From Clostridium polyendosporum (GTDB lineage: Bacteria; Bacillota; Clostridia; Clostridiales; Clostridiaceae), in contig NZ_BOPZ01000018.1 of the NCBI RefSeq assembly GCF_018332455.1, positions 1 through 64,000 of the forward strand: a stretch of 64,000 nt of DNA, in the 5' to 3' direction. The notes beneath the pieces are model-generated. The model had not been told where the DNA came from and did no database searches. It saw only the letters and a list, made by a program, of their open reading frames with translations. The position numbers and the translations under genes were made by a program. Below are positions 55,455 to 63,829 of this stretch, piece by piece. Every line of letters starts with the position of its first letter. Position 1 is the first letter of the stretch.

Positions 55455-56438
55455 ATGTATCCTTTAAAGTTTGAAAATTTATACTTTGATAAAATTTGGG
55501 GAGGAAGGGACTTAGAATTATTTAGAAGAAACCTTCCAGAGGGCAATGTTGGAGAAAGTTGGGATGTAGCTTGTCATAAAAATGGAACAAGTGTTGTAGC
55601 CAATGGAGACTTTGCAGGAATGAATTTAGATAATTTGATAAAGAAGAAAGGAGCGGATTTAGTTGGAACGAAGGTTTCTACAGAATGGTTTCCTCTTCTA
55701 GTAAAATTAATTAATGCAAAAGAAAGTCTATCTGTACAAGTACATCCAAATGATGAGTATGCAAAAGAAGTAGAAGGAGATATGGGAAAGACAGAGGTTT
55801 GGTATGTAGTAGAAGCTTTTCCGGGAGCAAATCTTGTGGTAGGAACAAAAGAAGATTGTACTAAGGAACAGTTTAAACAAGCAATAGAAAACGGAAATCT
55901 AGAACCATATATGAATAAGATTTTTGTTGACAAAGGTGACGTATATTTTGTAAAGAGTGGTTTAATACATGCCATAGGGGAAGGTGTAATAATTGCTGAA
56001 ATTCAGCAAAACAGTGATACTACTTATAGAGTGTATGATTATGATAGGGGAAGAGAGCTTCATGTTGAAAAAGCGCTAGATGTAGTGGATCTAAATTTAT
56101 TAGGGAAAAAAAGTACAGGCATTAAAGTAGAAAGAGACGGTTTTAATAAGACATATATATGTTTATGTAAAGATTTTTCATTGGAGATGTATGATATAAG
56201 AACAGAAGTATTAGAAATGAGTGATGAGGAAAGATTTTTTATTTTTACTTGTGTAGAAGGTGCTGGACAAGTTTTCTATAAAGATGGGGTACCAGTAGAG
56301 ATTTATAAGGGAGATAGTATTCTAATTCCTGCATCATTAGGGGAATATACACTTAAAGGAGAAATGAAGTTATTAAAAAGCTATGTTCCAGATGTAAAAA
56401 AAGTAGAACAGGAAATACTATACAACATTACCATGTAG
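55455..56438 (+). CDS. manA: Type I mannose-6-phosphate isomerase
   Basis: A 327-residue cupin-type isomerase of the short Firmicute class. Landmarks are KIWGGRDLELF, GESWDVACHKNGTSVVANG, the zinc-site segment SLSVQVHPNDEYAKE, KTEVWYVVEA, GLIHAIGEGVIIAEIQQNSDTTYRVYDYDR and a C-terminal cupin with GDSILIPASLGEYTL. It interconverts mannose-6-phosphate and fructose-6-phosphate. GGGGGGAA lies before the ATG. The gene is monocistronic. Confidence 0.93.
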   Translation: MYPLKFENLYFDKIWGGRDLELFRRNLPEGNVGESWDVACHKNGTSVVANGDFAGMNLDNLIKKKGADLVGTKVSTEWFPLLVKLINAKESLSVQVHPNDEYAKEVEGDMGKTEVWYVVEAFPGANLVVGTKEDCTKEQFKQAIENGNLEPYMNKIFVDKGDVYFVKSGLIHAIGEGVIIAEIQQNSDTTYRVYDYDRGRELHVEKALDVVDLNLLGKKSTGIKVERDGFNKTYICLCKDFSLEMYDIRTEVLEMSDEERFFIFTCVEGAGQVFYKDGVPVEIYKGDSILIPASLGEYTLKGEMKLLKSYVPDVKKVEQEILYNITM

Positions 56439-56569
56439 GCGAAGTATAATTCTATTAATAGAAGCAGTAAAGAATAAGAATTATAGCAATAGAACATAAG
56501 ATTTTAGTATTGTAACGTACAGAAGAACAATAAAATATTCATATATAAAAATAGTTTTCTTAGTAGAAA

Positions 56570-56609
56570 AAAAACTGTACTATAACGAAAAAATAGTACA
56601 GTTTTTTTG
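56570..56609 (+). terminator. Terminator after manA
   Basis: AAACTGTACTAT / ATAGTACAGTTTTTTT stem with a T-run. The next 190 bases hold only a repeat-A fragment and a TATAAT at 56759-56764 before arsR. Confidence 0.8.
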
Positions 56610-56621
56610 TGTATACTAAGT

Positions 56622-56662
56622 AATAGAGATAAACAACTTTAGATACGAATTAAGTTAAATCC
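56622..56662. repeat. Repeat A left-end fragment
   Basis: AGAGATAAACAACTTTAGAT followed by ACGAATTAAGTTAAATCC; no right end is found. Confidence 0.45.
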
Positions 56663-56802
56663 AAAGTTTTAAATTGCTTACAGATATATCGGAAGTTGAT
56701 ATTGTAGTAAAGATGGCATGTGATATTGTTTTTTATTTTAACAGTTTTAATTTACCTGTATAATGTTACATATATTGATATAAGCATATAAGGAGGGAAA
56801 TG

Positions 56803-57171
56803 ATGAACTTAGTTTCTGTTATTAAAGGACTAGCAGATGAAAATAGATTGAGAATATTAAATATATTAAGAGAAAGTGAATTATGTGTGGGAGAAATAGA
56901 ACATATTTTGAAAATGACTCAATCTAATGTTTCTAGACATTTAACTAAATTGTGCAGCTTAGAAATTTTAGAGAATGAAAAGAAGGGTACATGGGTGTTT
57001 TATAAAATAAATAAAGATATTGTTAGTATATACCCATTTATGAAAGAATTAATAAACGAGGAATTAGTGAAGTTAGAAATTTGTAAAAGTGATTCAAAGA
57101 GATTATTAGAATATAAACAAAGTGGTTGTTCATGTGGAAGTTTAAAAGAATGCAGTAAATATAGTACATAG
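56803..57171 (+). CDS. ArsR-family metal-responsive regulator
   Basis: A 122-residue winged helix protein: VIKGLADENRLRILNILRE, SELCVGEIEHILKMTQSNVSRHLTKLCSLEILENEKKGTWVFYKI. A Cys sits in the recognition region (ELCVGE), and a C-terminal cluster SGCSCGSLKEC could bind As(III), Sb(III) or another soft metal. No arsenic-resistance genes are adjacent; the next gene is a C_GCAxxG_C_C protein, which could be its target. ATG 56803 is preferred over 56800, as AGGAGG then has normal spacing. Confidence 0.88.
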   Translation: MNLVSVIKGLADENRLRILNILRESELCVGEIEHILKMTQSNVSRHLTKLCSLEILENEKKGTWVFYKINKDIVSIYPFMKELINEELVKLEICKSDSKRLLEYKQSGCSCGSLKECSKYST

Positions 57172-57249
57172 TAAGCAATTTGACAATAAAAGTAATGAAT
57201 CATATAATGAGACTATCAAAAGATAATAACAGGGTGGAAGGTGTTTATT

Positions 57250-57606
57250 ATGGCAGTAAATTATTATAATAAAGGATACAACTGTGGAGAAGCTATTATA
57301 AAATCTGTTAACAAAAAAAATGATACTAATATACCAGTATCTATTGGATCACCTCTAGGTAGAGGTATGAGTGTAGGGAGTGTATGTGGTGCAGTAGCTG
57401 CAGGCGTTGTTACAATTGGATTTTTAAAAGGAAGAAATAATGCATCTGAAGAAAACAATGCAAGTAAACACTCTAGGGACTTAATGAATAAAGTAAAAGA
57501 AAAATTTGGTGTTGAAACATGCATAGAGCTTAAAAGAAAAGGCGTAAGCTGCAATGAAATAGTTAAATTTGTAGATGAATATTTAGTAGATTTTAATAAT
57601 GCGTAG
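57250..57606 (+). CDS. C_GCAxxG_C_C family protein
   Basis: 118 residues with the name-giving Cys/Gly pattern: YNCGEAIIKS, GSVCGAVAAGVVTIGFLKGR, FGVETCIELKRKGVSCNEIV. The family may be redox or metal related; its function is unsettled. The hydrophobic GAVAAGVVTIG helix is typical. GGAAGGTG directs ATG 57250. It is 78 bp after arsR and probably in the same transcript. Confidence 0.85.
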   Translation: MAVNYYNKGYNCGEAIIKSVNKKNDTNIPVSIGSPLGRGMSVGSVCGAVAAGVVTIGFLKGRNNASEENNASKHSRDLMNKVKEKFGVETCIELKRKGVSCNEIVKFVDEYLVDFNNA

Positions 57607-57634
57607 TAATGAATAAGTATTAAAATAAAAATTA

Positions 57635-57725
57635 GTATGGGATAGAAGCTACCATACTAATTTTGGGAGACAGTGGGACAGTAGATAGATTTGCGTAAAA
57701 GCAAATATACCTACTGTCTTTTTTG
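57635..57725. terminator. Paired hairpins ending two convergent transcripts
   Basis: AGTATGG / CCATACT (57635-57657), then a larger GACAGTAG...TTTGC / GCAAA...CTACTGTC stem (57677-57718) with T6. Confidence 0.75.
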
Positions 57726-57790
57726 TATTCTAATCCTCTCTTAAATCTCAATTTACGTAGATACATTTATCATTTTTTAGAATAATATTT

Positions 57791-58417
57791 TTATAGTGCA
57801 GCACAGGAGAAAGAGTCTCTTAAGATGCTAGCAATCCACTTAACTTCTTTCTTTTGTAATGAATAGGTCATTACCATTTCCCTTGACCAATCATATATTC
57901 TAAAGAGTTCTTTTGCTTTTTCCTCATTAGAGAAAACCTTCCAATAACCACACAAAAGACATTTCTTTTCGCTACAATCCATAAATGCTTCTACATCATG
58001 TAATGGAATACCAAGAAAAATTCCTACTTCATGTGGACAATGAAATGCTGAATATCTTTCATATAAATGAGTTAATGTTTTATTTATATTATCTAAATCT
58101 AGGTAACCTAGTTTTTCTAGAAATTTCTTATTTTCTTCTCTATTTAATATTTGCAATAGGTTTTCTTCATTATAAATTAATACTATCTCTCTTCCTTTTA
58201 CACTTCTAAGAGTAAGAGCTTTTAAATCCAGAGAAAAAAGAAGATTATTTCCTTCCTTTTTCCATAGATTTAACAATGGTCTGTCGTCATTCCCTATTCC
58301 GATTAGTGAGGAGGGTTTTACCCCTGTCAGAACAGGAGAAATTAGGTATGTAATATAATACTCTAAATAACTACTTTCATTTAAATTCTTTATAAATGTC
58401 AAAAAATTTTCCTTCAT
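57791..58417 (-). CDS. DUF3793 family protein
   Basis: 208 residues. The signature is FHCPHEVGIFLGIPLHDVEAFM with Cys clusters CSEKKCLLCGYWKVF, and the N-terminal YYITYLISPVLTGVKPSSLI. DUF3793 genes are usually found next to a flavodoxin or iron-uptake genes and are thought to be Fur-regulated, but the biochemical role is unknown. GGAGGG precedes the ATG. It lies 25 bp after the flavodoxin gene on the same strand, so both share the Fur-box promoter. Confidence 0.85.
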   Translation of the reverse strand: MKENFLTFIKNLNESSYLEYYITYLISPVLTGVKPSSLIGIGNDDRPLLNLWKKEGNNLLFSLDLKALTLRSVKGREIVLIYNEENLLQILNREENKKFLEKLGYLDLDNINKTLTHLYERYSAFHCPHEVGIFLGIPLHDVEAFMDCSEKKCLLCGYWKVFSNEEKAKELFRIYDWSREMVMTYSLQKKEVKWIASILRDSFSCAAL

Positions 58418-58442
58418 GTAAAACCCTCCATAAGTATTTATT

Positions 58443-58865
58443 TTAGGCTAGTTTTCTGCCCAATTCTATGCATCTTTCTACATCATTACCTTCTGGTAGT
58501 CCATTAACAATTAAACCCTCCTCTAAAAGGTTTGCCCCATAGTTTCTCATTCGCTCTTCCCAGTTAATCATCCATTCACCAGTTCCCCAGCCATAAGAAC
58601 CAAAGAGTGCTAAAGCTTTGCCATTTACAGCCTCTTTTATTGATTCAACAAAAGGATCCATTTCAGTTTCTTCTATAACTTCATCACCCATTGAAGGAGA
58701 GCCTAATATTACAAGGTCAGCGTCTGCTACATCCTTTAATTTAGCATCAGACACATTTATAAGTTTTGGGTTTGCACTATTTTCCTTTAGGCCCTGCTCA
58801 ATAAGCTTTGCCATTTCTTCAGTATTTCCGGTACCGCTCCAATAAATTATACTTACATTTTTCAT
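58443..58865 (-). CDS. Flavodoxin
   Basis: A 140-residue short-chain flavodoxin: FMN phosphate loop IIYWSGTGNTEEMAKLI, isoalloxazine loops ILGSPSMGDEVIE and ALFGSYGWGTGEWM. It replaces ferredoxin as a low-potential carrier when iron is scarce, and could serve PFOR encoded nearby. Its promoter carries a Fur-like box. It is first of a flavodoxin-DUF3793 operon, with AGGAGG before the ATG. Confidence 0.93.
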   Translation of the reverse strand: MKNVSIIYWSGTGNTEEMAKLIEQGLKENSANPKLINVSDAKLKDVADADLVILGSPSMGDEVIEETEMDPFVESIKEAVNGKALALFGSYGWGTGEWMINWEERMRNYGANLLEEGLIVNGLPEGNDVERCIELGRKLA

Positions 58866-58886
58866 AGCTAAAATCCTCCTTTAATT

Positions 58887-58941
58887 TGATATTGAAAATC
58901 AATCTCAATTAAATTATATATTCTTATTTTGGTTGTGTCAA
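58887..58941 (-). promoter_or_regulatory. Flavodoxin promoter with Fur-box-like operator
   Basis: Minus strand: TTGACA (58941-58936), 17-bp spacer, TATAAT (58918-58913). Just downstream, 58907-58887 reads TGAGATTGATTTTCAATATC plus A, which contains two overlapping 7-1-7 matches to TGATAATNATTATCA (12 and 11 of 14). Confidence 0.7.
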
Positions 58942-59059
58942 TAAGAACTGGAAATAATTTCGATTATATTTAGATTGTTTCAATAATTTTTAAAGATATA
59001 TAAATTTAAAAAGAGTGGATTCTTATAAGTATACTTTTTACTTTTTTAGAAAAAAGTAA

Positions 59060-59099
59060 GCTGCCTCATTTTAGAAATTACTTTCTATTTTGAGACAGC
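59060..59099 (-). terminator. Terminator of the PHP gene
   Basis: GCTGTCTCAAAATAGAAA / TTTCTAAAATGAGGCAGC stem with a T6 run on the minus strand. Confidence 0.75.
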
Positions 59100-59124
59100 C
59101 CCGTTATTGTCAGTAACGTATCAC

Positions 59125-60129
59125 TTATGAATTTTCAATAAAAATAGGTGAAGAAACACTTATTTTATCGTTACAATGTGTTACTTTTATTAAATACCAA
59201 TTTGATGCGTTACTAATTAAGGTTACCTGCCAGTCTATAGTTGAAGTATTATTAGAATTCAGTTGATCTAAAATCTGTCCTTTACTTGAAATTATTTGTA
59301 GGTTTTTTATGTTGTTTATTCTATCTTCAGCTAGAATATAAAAATTTAGTGGAGAGTTAGCTTTAACTTTTATTATGCTTCCCATCCAATGATCATTTAT
59401 CTTATAGGTTAGCTTTAATGATCTACTTTCTGTAGAATAAACTCTTCTAGATCTTAATGCTTCAATTATAGAATTATGGTTTAGTGTTTTACATATAACG
59501 CAGGTAACATTATCATAATCTCCCCAATTGTTTATGTGATTATCTTGACCATTTATAGCACCAAGGTGCCAACCCTTATCCAATGCTTTATAAAAGAGGT
59601 CTAGACAACGAGTATAAGGTCTAGGTGGAGCTCCATGACCTATTTCGAATAGATTTATATATTTATTTAGATTGGGGCAATAATTTAGTATTTTATTTAT
59701 TCTAAATGGATGATTAAAAGACAGTATACAATCTTTATTTAAAGTAAGCCAACGATATAAATCAGCTGTAGATTTGCATTTTTTGCCTATAATCTCATTG
59801 CTGTTTAAAATATTGATGTGGTCTGAGAAATCTGTACTAAGTTCAAAACCAGCCATTGCAATAAAGTCTATATATTTTGAATTTATATAATCTGCTTCCA
59901 ATCTAAGCATATCCCATTTTGGATTTTTACTGCCAGAAATATTTATGGTTTTATCAAAATTTAATGTAGAAGAAGTTAGATGTCTAGAATGTTCTGTAAC
60001 AATTAAGAAATCTAATCCTTTATCTCTTGCATATAGAAATGCGTCTGTAGGTGTTTGAAAGCCATCCGAATAAGATGTATGAGCATGGGGGATGCCATAA
60101 TAGAAGTTATATAGTTCTTTAATAGACAT
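59125..60129 (-). CDS. PHP-domain phosphoesterase
   Basis: 334 residues. The N-terminal PHP metal-binding domain has GIPHAHTSYSDGFQTP, DFLIVTEHSRH, FIAMAGFELSTDFSDHINIL, LSFNHPFR and GAINGQDNH. The C-terminal 90 residues form a beta-rich domain (SRSLKLTYKINDHWMGSIIKV). PHP proteins hydrolyse phosphate esters with two or three metals; the substrate is unknown. Start ATG 60129 has only a weak GGTG site. It is divergent from cfa, which shares the 138-bp intergenic region with its palindrome. Confidence 0.82.
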   Translation of the reverse strand: MSIKELYNFYYGIPHAHTSYSDGFQTPTDAFLYARDKGLDFLIVTEHSRHLTSSTLNFDKTINISGSKNPKWDMLRLEADYINSKYIDFIAMAGFELSTDFSDHINILNSNEIIGKKCKSTADLYRWLTLNKDCILSFNHPFRINKILNYCPNLNKYINLFEIGHGAPPRPYTRCLDLFYKALDKGWHLGAINGQDNHINNWGDYDNVTCVICKTLNHNSIIEALRSRRVYSTESRSLKLTYKINDHWMGSIIKVKANSPLNFYILAEDRINNIKNLQIISSKGQILDQLNSNNTSTIDWQVTLISNASNWYLIKVTHCNDKISVSSPIFIENS

Positions 60130-60228
60130 ATTTTCACCAAATTTATATTATAAATATATTATTTAGTATATGAAATTCTAAGTAAAATGGATTTATAATA
60201 ATTTGCAAGTTAGATGAATATTTTTTAT

Positions 60229-60252
60229 TTAATTGGTAATATTACCAATTAA
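60229..60252. promoter_or_regulatory. Perfect 24-bp palindrome before cfa
   Basis: TTAATTGGTAAT followed by its exact reverse complement ATTACCAATTAA. It ends just before the AAGGAGG site of cfa, an operator position for a dimeric repressor; the inner TTGGT...ACCAA resembles GntR- or TetR-type sites. The regulator is not identified. Confidence 0.7.
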
Positions 60253-60267
60253 GTAAGGAGGGATTTT

Positions 60268-61443
60268 ATGGGCGTAGATAAATTTTTTTATAAATCAATG
60301 TTTAGAAGCTTATTTTCTGATCCTTGTCAGGTGCAGTTTTGGGATGGAGAAGTAGCACGTTATGGTGGGGAGAAAAGTAAGTTTAAAATTGTTTTTAATG
60401 AGTCCATTCCAAAGATTGATTTCATTAAAGATCCTTCATTAGCCTTTGGAGAAGGTTATATGGCTAAAAAGATAGATATAGAAGGAAATCTTCAGGAGGT
60501 AGTTCAGTCCCTATATAATAACACAAAAAGCTTTTTACATCATCATGATATGTACGCTAAAGTTATCAATATGATTTCTAATAATATTAAAAGAAGTAAA
60601 GATAACGTTCATTATCATTATGATATTGGTAATGATTTCTACAAGTTATGGTTAGATGAAACCATGACGTATTCTTGTGCTTATTTCAAATCACCAGATG
60701 ATACTTTAACTCAAGCTCAAAAAAATAAAGTAGACCACATATTGAATAAGCTTGCTCTAAAAGAAGGACACACACTATTAGATATAGGCTGTGGTTGGGG
60801 AGAATTAATTATAACTGCAGCTAAAAAGTTTAAAGTAAAGTCTACTGGAATAACCTTAAGCCTAGAGCAGTTTAATAAAGTTAAAGAAAGAATAAAAATT
60901 GAAGGAGTAAATGATTTAGTAGAAGTTAGGCTAGTAGATTATCGAGAATTAAAAGATATAAAGTTTGATAGAGTAGTAAGTGTAGGTATGGTAGAGCACG
61001 TAGGGAAAGAATATCTTTCTGAATATTTTTCTACTGTAAATAAGTTGTTAAAGGAAGACGGATTATCTTTACTTCATTGCATAACATCTGTACAAGAAGG
61101 AACAACGAATAGTTGGATAAGTAAATATATTTTCCCAGGAGGATATATACCAGCTGTTAAGGAGTTACTTTGTCATATGTCTGAAGAAAAACTTCACTTG
61201 ATTGATGCAGAAAGTCTTAGAAGGCATTATGGACGAACATTAGAGTGTTGGGCAAGAAATTTTGAGGATTCGTTATCAGAAATTAAAAAGACAAAAGATG
61301 AGACTTTTATAAGAATGTGGAGATTATATTTAAATTCATGTGCTGCATCATTTAATTGTGGAAATATAGATATACATCAATTCTTATTTACAAAAGATGT
61401 ATGTAATAATTTGCCTTGGACTAGAGAATATATGTATAAATAA
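60268..61443 (+). CDS. cfa: Cyclopropane-fatty-acid-phospholipid synthase
   Basis: 391 residues. The N-terminal lipid-binding part is followed by the catalytic segment NVHYHYDIGNDFYKLWLDETMTYSCAYF, the S-adenosylmethionine motif LLDIGCGWGELI, GITLSLEQ, VSVGMVEHVGKEY, and the C-terminal ARNFEDSL and MWRLYLNSCAASF. It adds a methylene bridge to unsaturated acyl chains in membrane phospholipids, a stationary-phase and acid/solvent response. AAGGAGGG precedes ATG 60268. The gene is monocistronic with a palindromic operator candidate. Confidence 0.95.
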   Translation: MGVDKFFYKSMFRSLFSDPCQVQFWDGEVARYGGEKSKFKIVFNESIPKIDFIKDPSLAFGEGYMAKKIDIEGNLQEVVQSLYNNTKSFLHHHDMYAKVINMISNNIKRSKDNVHYHYDIGNDFYKLWLDETMTYSCAYFKSPDDTLTQAQKNKVDHILNKLALKEGHTLLDIGCGWGELIITAAKKFKVKSTGITLSLEQFNKVKERIKIEGVNDLVEVRLVDYRELKDIKFDRVVSVGMVEHVGKEYLSEYFSTVNKLLKEDGLSLLHCITSVQEGTTNSWISKYIFPGGYIPAVKELLCHMSEEKLHLIDAESLRRHYGRTLECWARNFEDSLSEIKKTKDETFIRMWRLYLNSCAASFNCGNIDIHQFLFTKDVCNNLPWTREYMYK

Positions 61444-61524
61444 ATTTAATAGAAGTATACGTTTTTAAGAAATTTGCATATAATATCCTATATCTAATTT
61501 ATTTCATAAAAAACTAAGAAAGTA

Positions 61525-61552
61525 TTGACATGTAGTTTCAAACTGTTATAAT
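61525..61552 (+). promoter_or_regulatory. Promoter of the aromatic amino-acid operon
   Basis: TTGACA (61525-61530), 16-bp spacer, TATAAT (61547-61552). It drives the leader peptide, attenuator and aroF. Confidence 0.8.
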
Positions 61553-61623
61553 GAATGTAATAAGAAATTTGTAATAAAAATGATTATTGTTTTATATATT
61601 CGCAATTTTTGGAGGATAAAATT

Positions 61624-61776
61624 ATGAAAAACATCATTGGAAAGGGAATAAGCGGAAAATTTTACTTTTATTTTAGCTGGGGCTTTTACTTTTTTAGCGC
61701 TGGTTATTTTTTCTGCACAAAAAAATTAATTCCTATTTCTAATGAGTTAAATAAATCTAAGCTGATATTAGTGTAG
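61624..61776 (+). CDS. Phe/Tyr-rich leader peptide of the aroF operon
   Basis: A 50-codon frame, preceded by GGAGGA eight bases upstream. Codons 13-31 encode KFYFYFSWGFYFFSAGYFF-type sequence: eight Phe, four Tyr and one Trp in 19 residues, an extreme run. It lies between a consensus promoter and an intrinsic terminator in front of DAHP synthase, so it is best explained as an attenuation leader sensing charged tRNA-Phe and tRNA-Tyr. I do not know a described example of this exact leader; a small hydrophobic membrane peptide is the alternative. Confidence 0.75.
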   Translation: MKNIIGKGISGKFYFYFSWGFYFFSAGYFFCTKKLIPISNELNKSKLILV

Positions 61777-61842
61777 AAGTTTACTACATATACAAGCTTA
61801 TAGTGTTGGTTTATTAAAGGCTCATTTGAGCCTTATTTTTTT
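61741..61842 (+). promoter_or_regulatory. Attenuator: antiterminator and terminator of aroF
   Basis: Terminator: AAGGCTC / GAGCCTT (61817-61834) plus TATTTTTTT. Competing antiterminator: AATGAG (61741-61746) and AATAAA (61750-61755) can pair with CTCATT (61821-61826) and TTTATT (61810-61815), taking the 5' arm of the terminator. The antiterminator strand lies within the leader frame, nine codons after its last Phe codon. Confidence 0.7.
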
Positions 61843-61939
61843 ATAGATTTTTACATATATATGTATACAATAACTCTATTAGCAGGGCAATTGAGTTGTT
61901 ATATAAAAATAAATAATTTAAAAAATGGAGGGTATTTAC

Positions 61940-62953
61940 ATGGTAGTAATAATGAGACCAGACGCACCAAATGAAGAAATAATAAGGCTGAAAGAAAGAA
62001 TTGAAAAAGAGAACTGTATAGTAAACTTAGTACAGGGAGAAAATTGTTGTATATTAGGACTTATAGGAGATACTACTGTTATTGATAAAGATAAAATTGA
62101 AGCTAATGAGTATGTAGACAGAGTTATGAAAGTACAACAACCATATAAAAAGGCAAATAGATTATTCCATCCACATGATACAATAATAGATGTTAATGGT
62201 GCAACTATTGGAGGAAATAAGATCGCAATGATCGCAGGTCCTTGTTCAGTAGAAAGTGAAGAACAAATTATTGAAATAGCAAAGTCAGTTAAGGAAAGTG
62301 GAGCTGGATTCCTTAGAGGAGGAGCTTTTAAACCAAGAACTTCACCATACAGCTTCCAAGGATTAAGATTAGAAGGACTAGAGCTTTTAAAGCTTGCAAG
62401 AAAAGAAACAGGATTACCAATTGTAACAGAAATTATGTCAGCAGATATGATAGATAGATTTGTTCAAGATGTAGATGTTATACAAGTAGGCGCAAGAAAT
62501 ATGCAAAACTTTGAACTTTTAAAAGAACTAGGTAAAACAAAAACACCAATACTTTTAAAAAGAGGACTATGTGCAACTATAGAAGAATTCTTAATGTCAG
62601 CTGAATATATAATGGCGGGCGGAAATGAAAATGTAATTCTATGTGAAAGAGGTATAAGAACTTACGAAAACTACACAAGAAATACTTTAGATATAAGTGC
62701 TATTCCTGTATTAAAAAGATTAAGTCACTTACCTGTAGTAATAGATCCAAGCCATTCAGCAGGAATGTGGTGGACAGTAGAACCACTTTCAAAAGCAGCA
62801 ATAGCAGCAGGTGCAGATGGACTTATAATTGAAGTTCATAATGACCCAGCTAATGCAAAGTGTGATGGTCAACAATCAATAAAACCTGATAAATTCAAAT
62901 CTCTTATGGGAGACTTAGGAAAGATAGCAAGTATAGACGGAAAAACAATATAG
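61940..62953 (+). CDS. aroF: 3-deoxy-7-phosphoheptulonate (DAHP) synthase
   Basis: A 337-residue type I-beta DAHP synthase with an N-terminal ferredoxin-like/ACT-type regulatory domain (VVIMRPDAPNEEI to about residue 65). The catalytic barrel shows MIAGPCSVESEEQ, GAGFLRGGAFKPRTSPYSFQG, IQVGARNMQNFELL, LLKRGLCATIEEF, CERGIRTYENYTRNTLD and VIDPSHSAG. It condenses phosphoenolpyruvate and erythrose-4-phosphate, the first step of the shikimate pathway; the extra domain is known to mediate feedback by Tyr or Phe in relatives. GGAGGG directs ATG 61940. It is first structural gene of the aromatic operon. Confidence 0.95.
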   Translation: MVVIMRPDAPNEEIIRLKERIEKENCIVNLVQGENCCILGLIGDTTVIDKDKIEANEYVDRVMKVQQPYKKANRLFHPHDTIIDVNGATIGGNKIAMIAGPCSVESEEQIIEIAKSVKESGAGFLRGGAFKPRTSPYSFQGLRLEGLELLKLARKETGLPIVTEIMSADMIDRFVQDVDVIQVGARNMQNFELLKELGKTKTPILLKRGLCATIEEFLMSAEYIMAGGNENVILCERGIRTYENYTRNTLDISAIPVLKRLSHLPVVIDPSHSAGMWWTVEPLSKAAIAAGADGLIIEVHNDPANAKCDGQQSIKPDKFKSLMGDLGKIASIDGKTI

Positions 62954-62970
62954 AAATTGGGGGAAAGGGT

Positions 62971-63828
62971 ATGGATGACAATGGTTTTAGTTTTAATATC
63001 GCAGTAGTGGGACTTGGGTTAATTGGAGGCTCTTATGCCAAGGCACTAAGGGAGTTAAAACCTAAAAAGCTATATGGAATTGATTTAAATGAAAGCAGCT
63101 TACTGAAAGCTAAAAAGATGGGCATAATCGATGAAGGATTCACCGATGGAAGTGTTATCTTAAAAGAAGCTGATTTGGTTATAATAGCTCTTTACCCTGA
63201 AGATACAGTAAAGTTTATAAAAGATAATGTATGTAATTTTAAAGATGGAGCAGTGATAACAGATACTTGTGGAGTAAAACAAATGATAGTTGAAGAAGCA
63301 CTTTCTTTTTTGCCTGAAACTGTTGAGTTCGTTGGAGCACATCCGATGGCAGGAAAGGAGTCTCAAGGATTTGACACTGCTTCCAAAGATCTTTTTAAGA
63401 ACTCAAATTATATAATTACTCCACACAAAGAAAACAGTGAAAAAAGTATCAATCTTATAGAAAAGATGGCAAAGGCTATAGGATGTAAAAGTGTAGTACG
63501 AGTAGATATAGAAGAGCATGATAACATAATTTCTTATACAAGTCAACTACCTCATGTTATAGCAGTTGCACTTATGGATTCAGATATTTGTAAGGACGCA
63601 ATAGACCTCTTTATAGGAGGTAGTTTTAGAGATGCCACTAGAGTTGCTGCTATTAATGAAAAGCTGTGGACTCAGTTGTTTTCTTTAAATTCAGATAGAT
63701 TAGTTTACGAGATTGAAAAATTTCAAGAAGCTTTGAATAAAATAAAAAGGGCTATTAAGTCGCAAGATAAGAGTGATTTAGAAGATATCTTTAAAGATGC
63801 AGCCCAAAGAAAAAGGATGATGTTATAA
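62971..63828 (+). CDS. tyrA: Prephenate dehydrogenase
   Basis: A 285-residue TyrA with NAD(P) motif AVVGLGLIGGSYAKAL, the Asp-ending strand YGIDLNE, VGAHPMAGKESQGF (catalytic His region), and the helical C-terminal part with SQLPHVIAVALM and GSFRDATRVA. It oxidatively decarboxylates prephenate to 4-hydroxyphenylpyruvate for tyrosine. No ACT domain is attached. GGGGGAAAGGG precedes the ATG; it is 17 bp after aroF and 1 bp before aroB. Confidence 0.95.
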   Translation: MDDNGFSFNIAVVGLGLIGGSYAKALRELKPKKLYGIDLNESSLLKAKKMGIIDEGFTDGSVILKEADLVIIALYPEDTVKFIKDNVCNFKDGAVITDTCGVKQMIVEEALSFLPETVEFVGAHPMAGKESQGFDTASKDLFKNSNYIITPHKENSEKSINLIEKMAKAIGCKSVVRVDIEEHDNIISYTSQLPHVIAVALMDSDICKDAIDLFIGGSFRDATRVAAINEKLWTQLFSLNSDRLVYEIEKFQEALNKIKRAIKSQDKSDLEDIFKDAAQRKRMML

Positions 63829-63829
63829 A

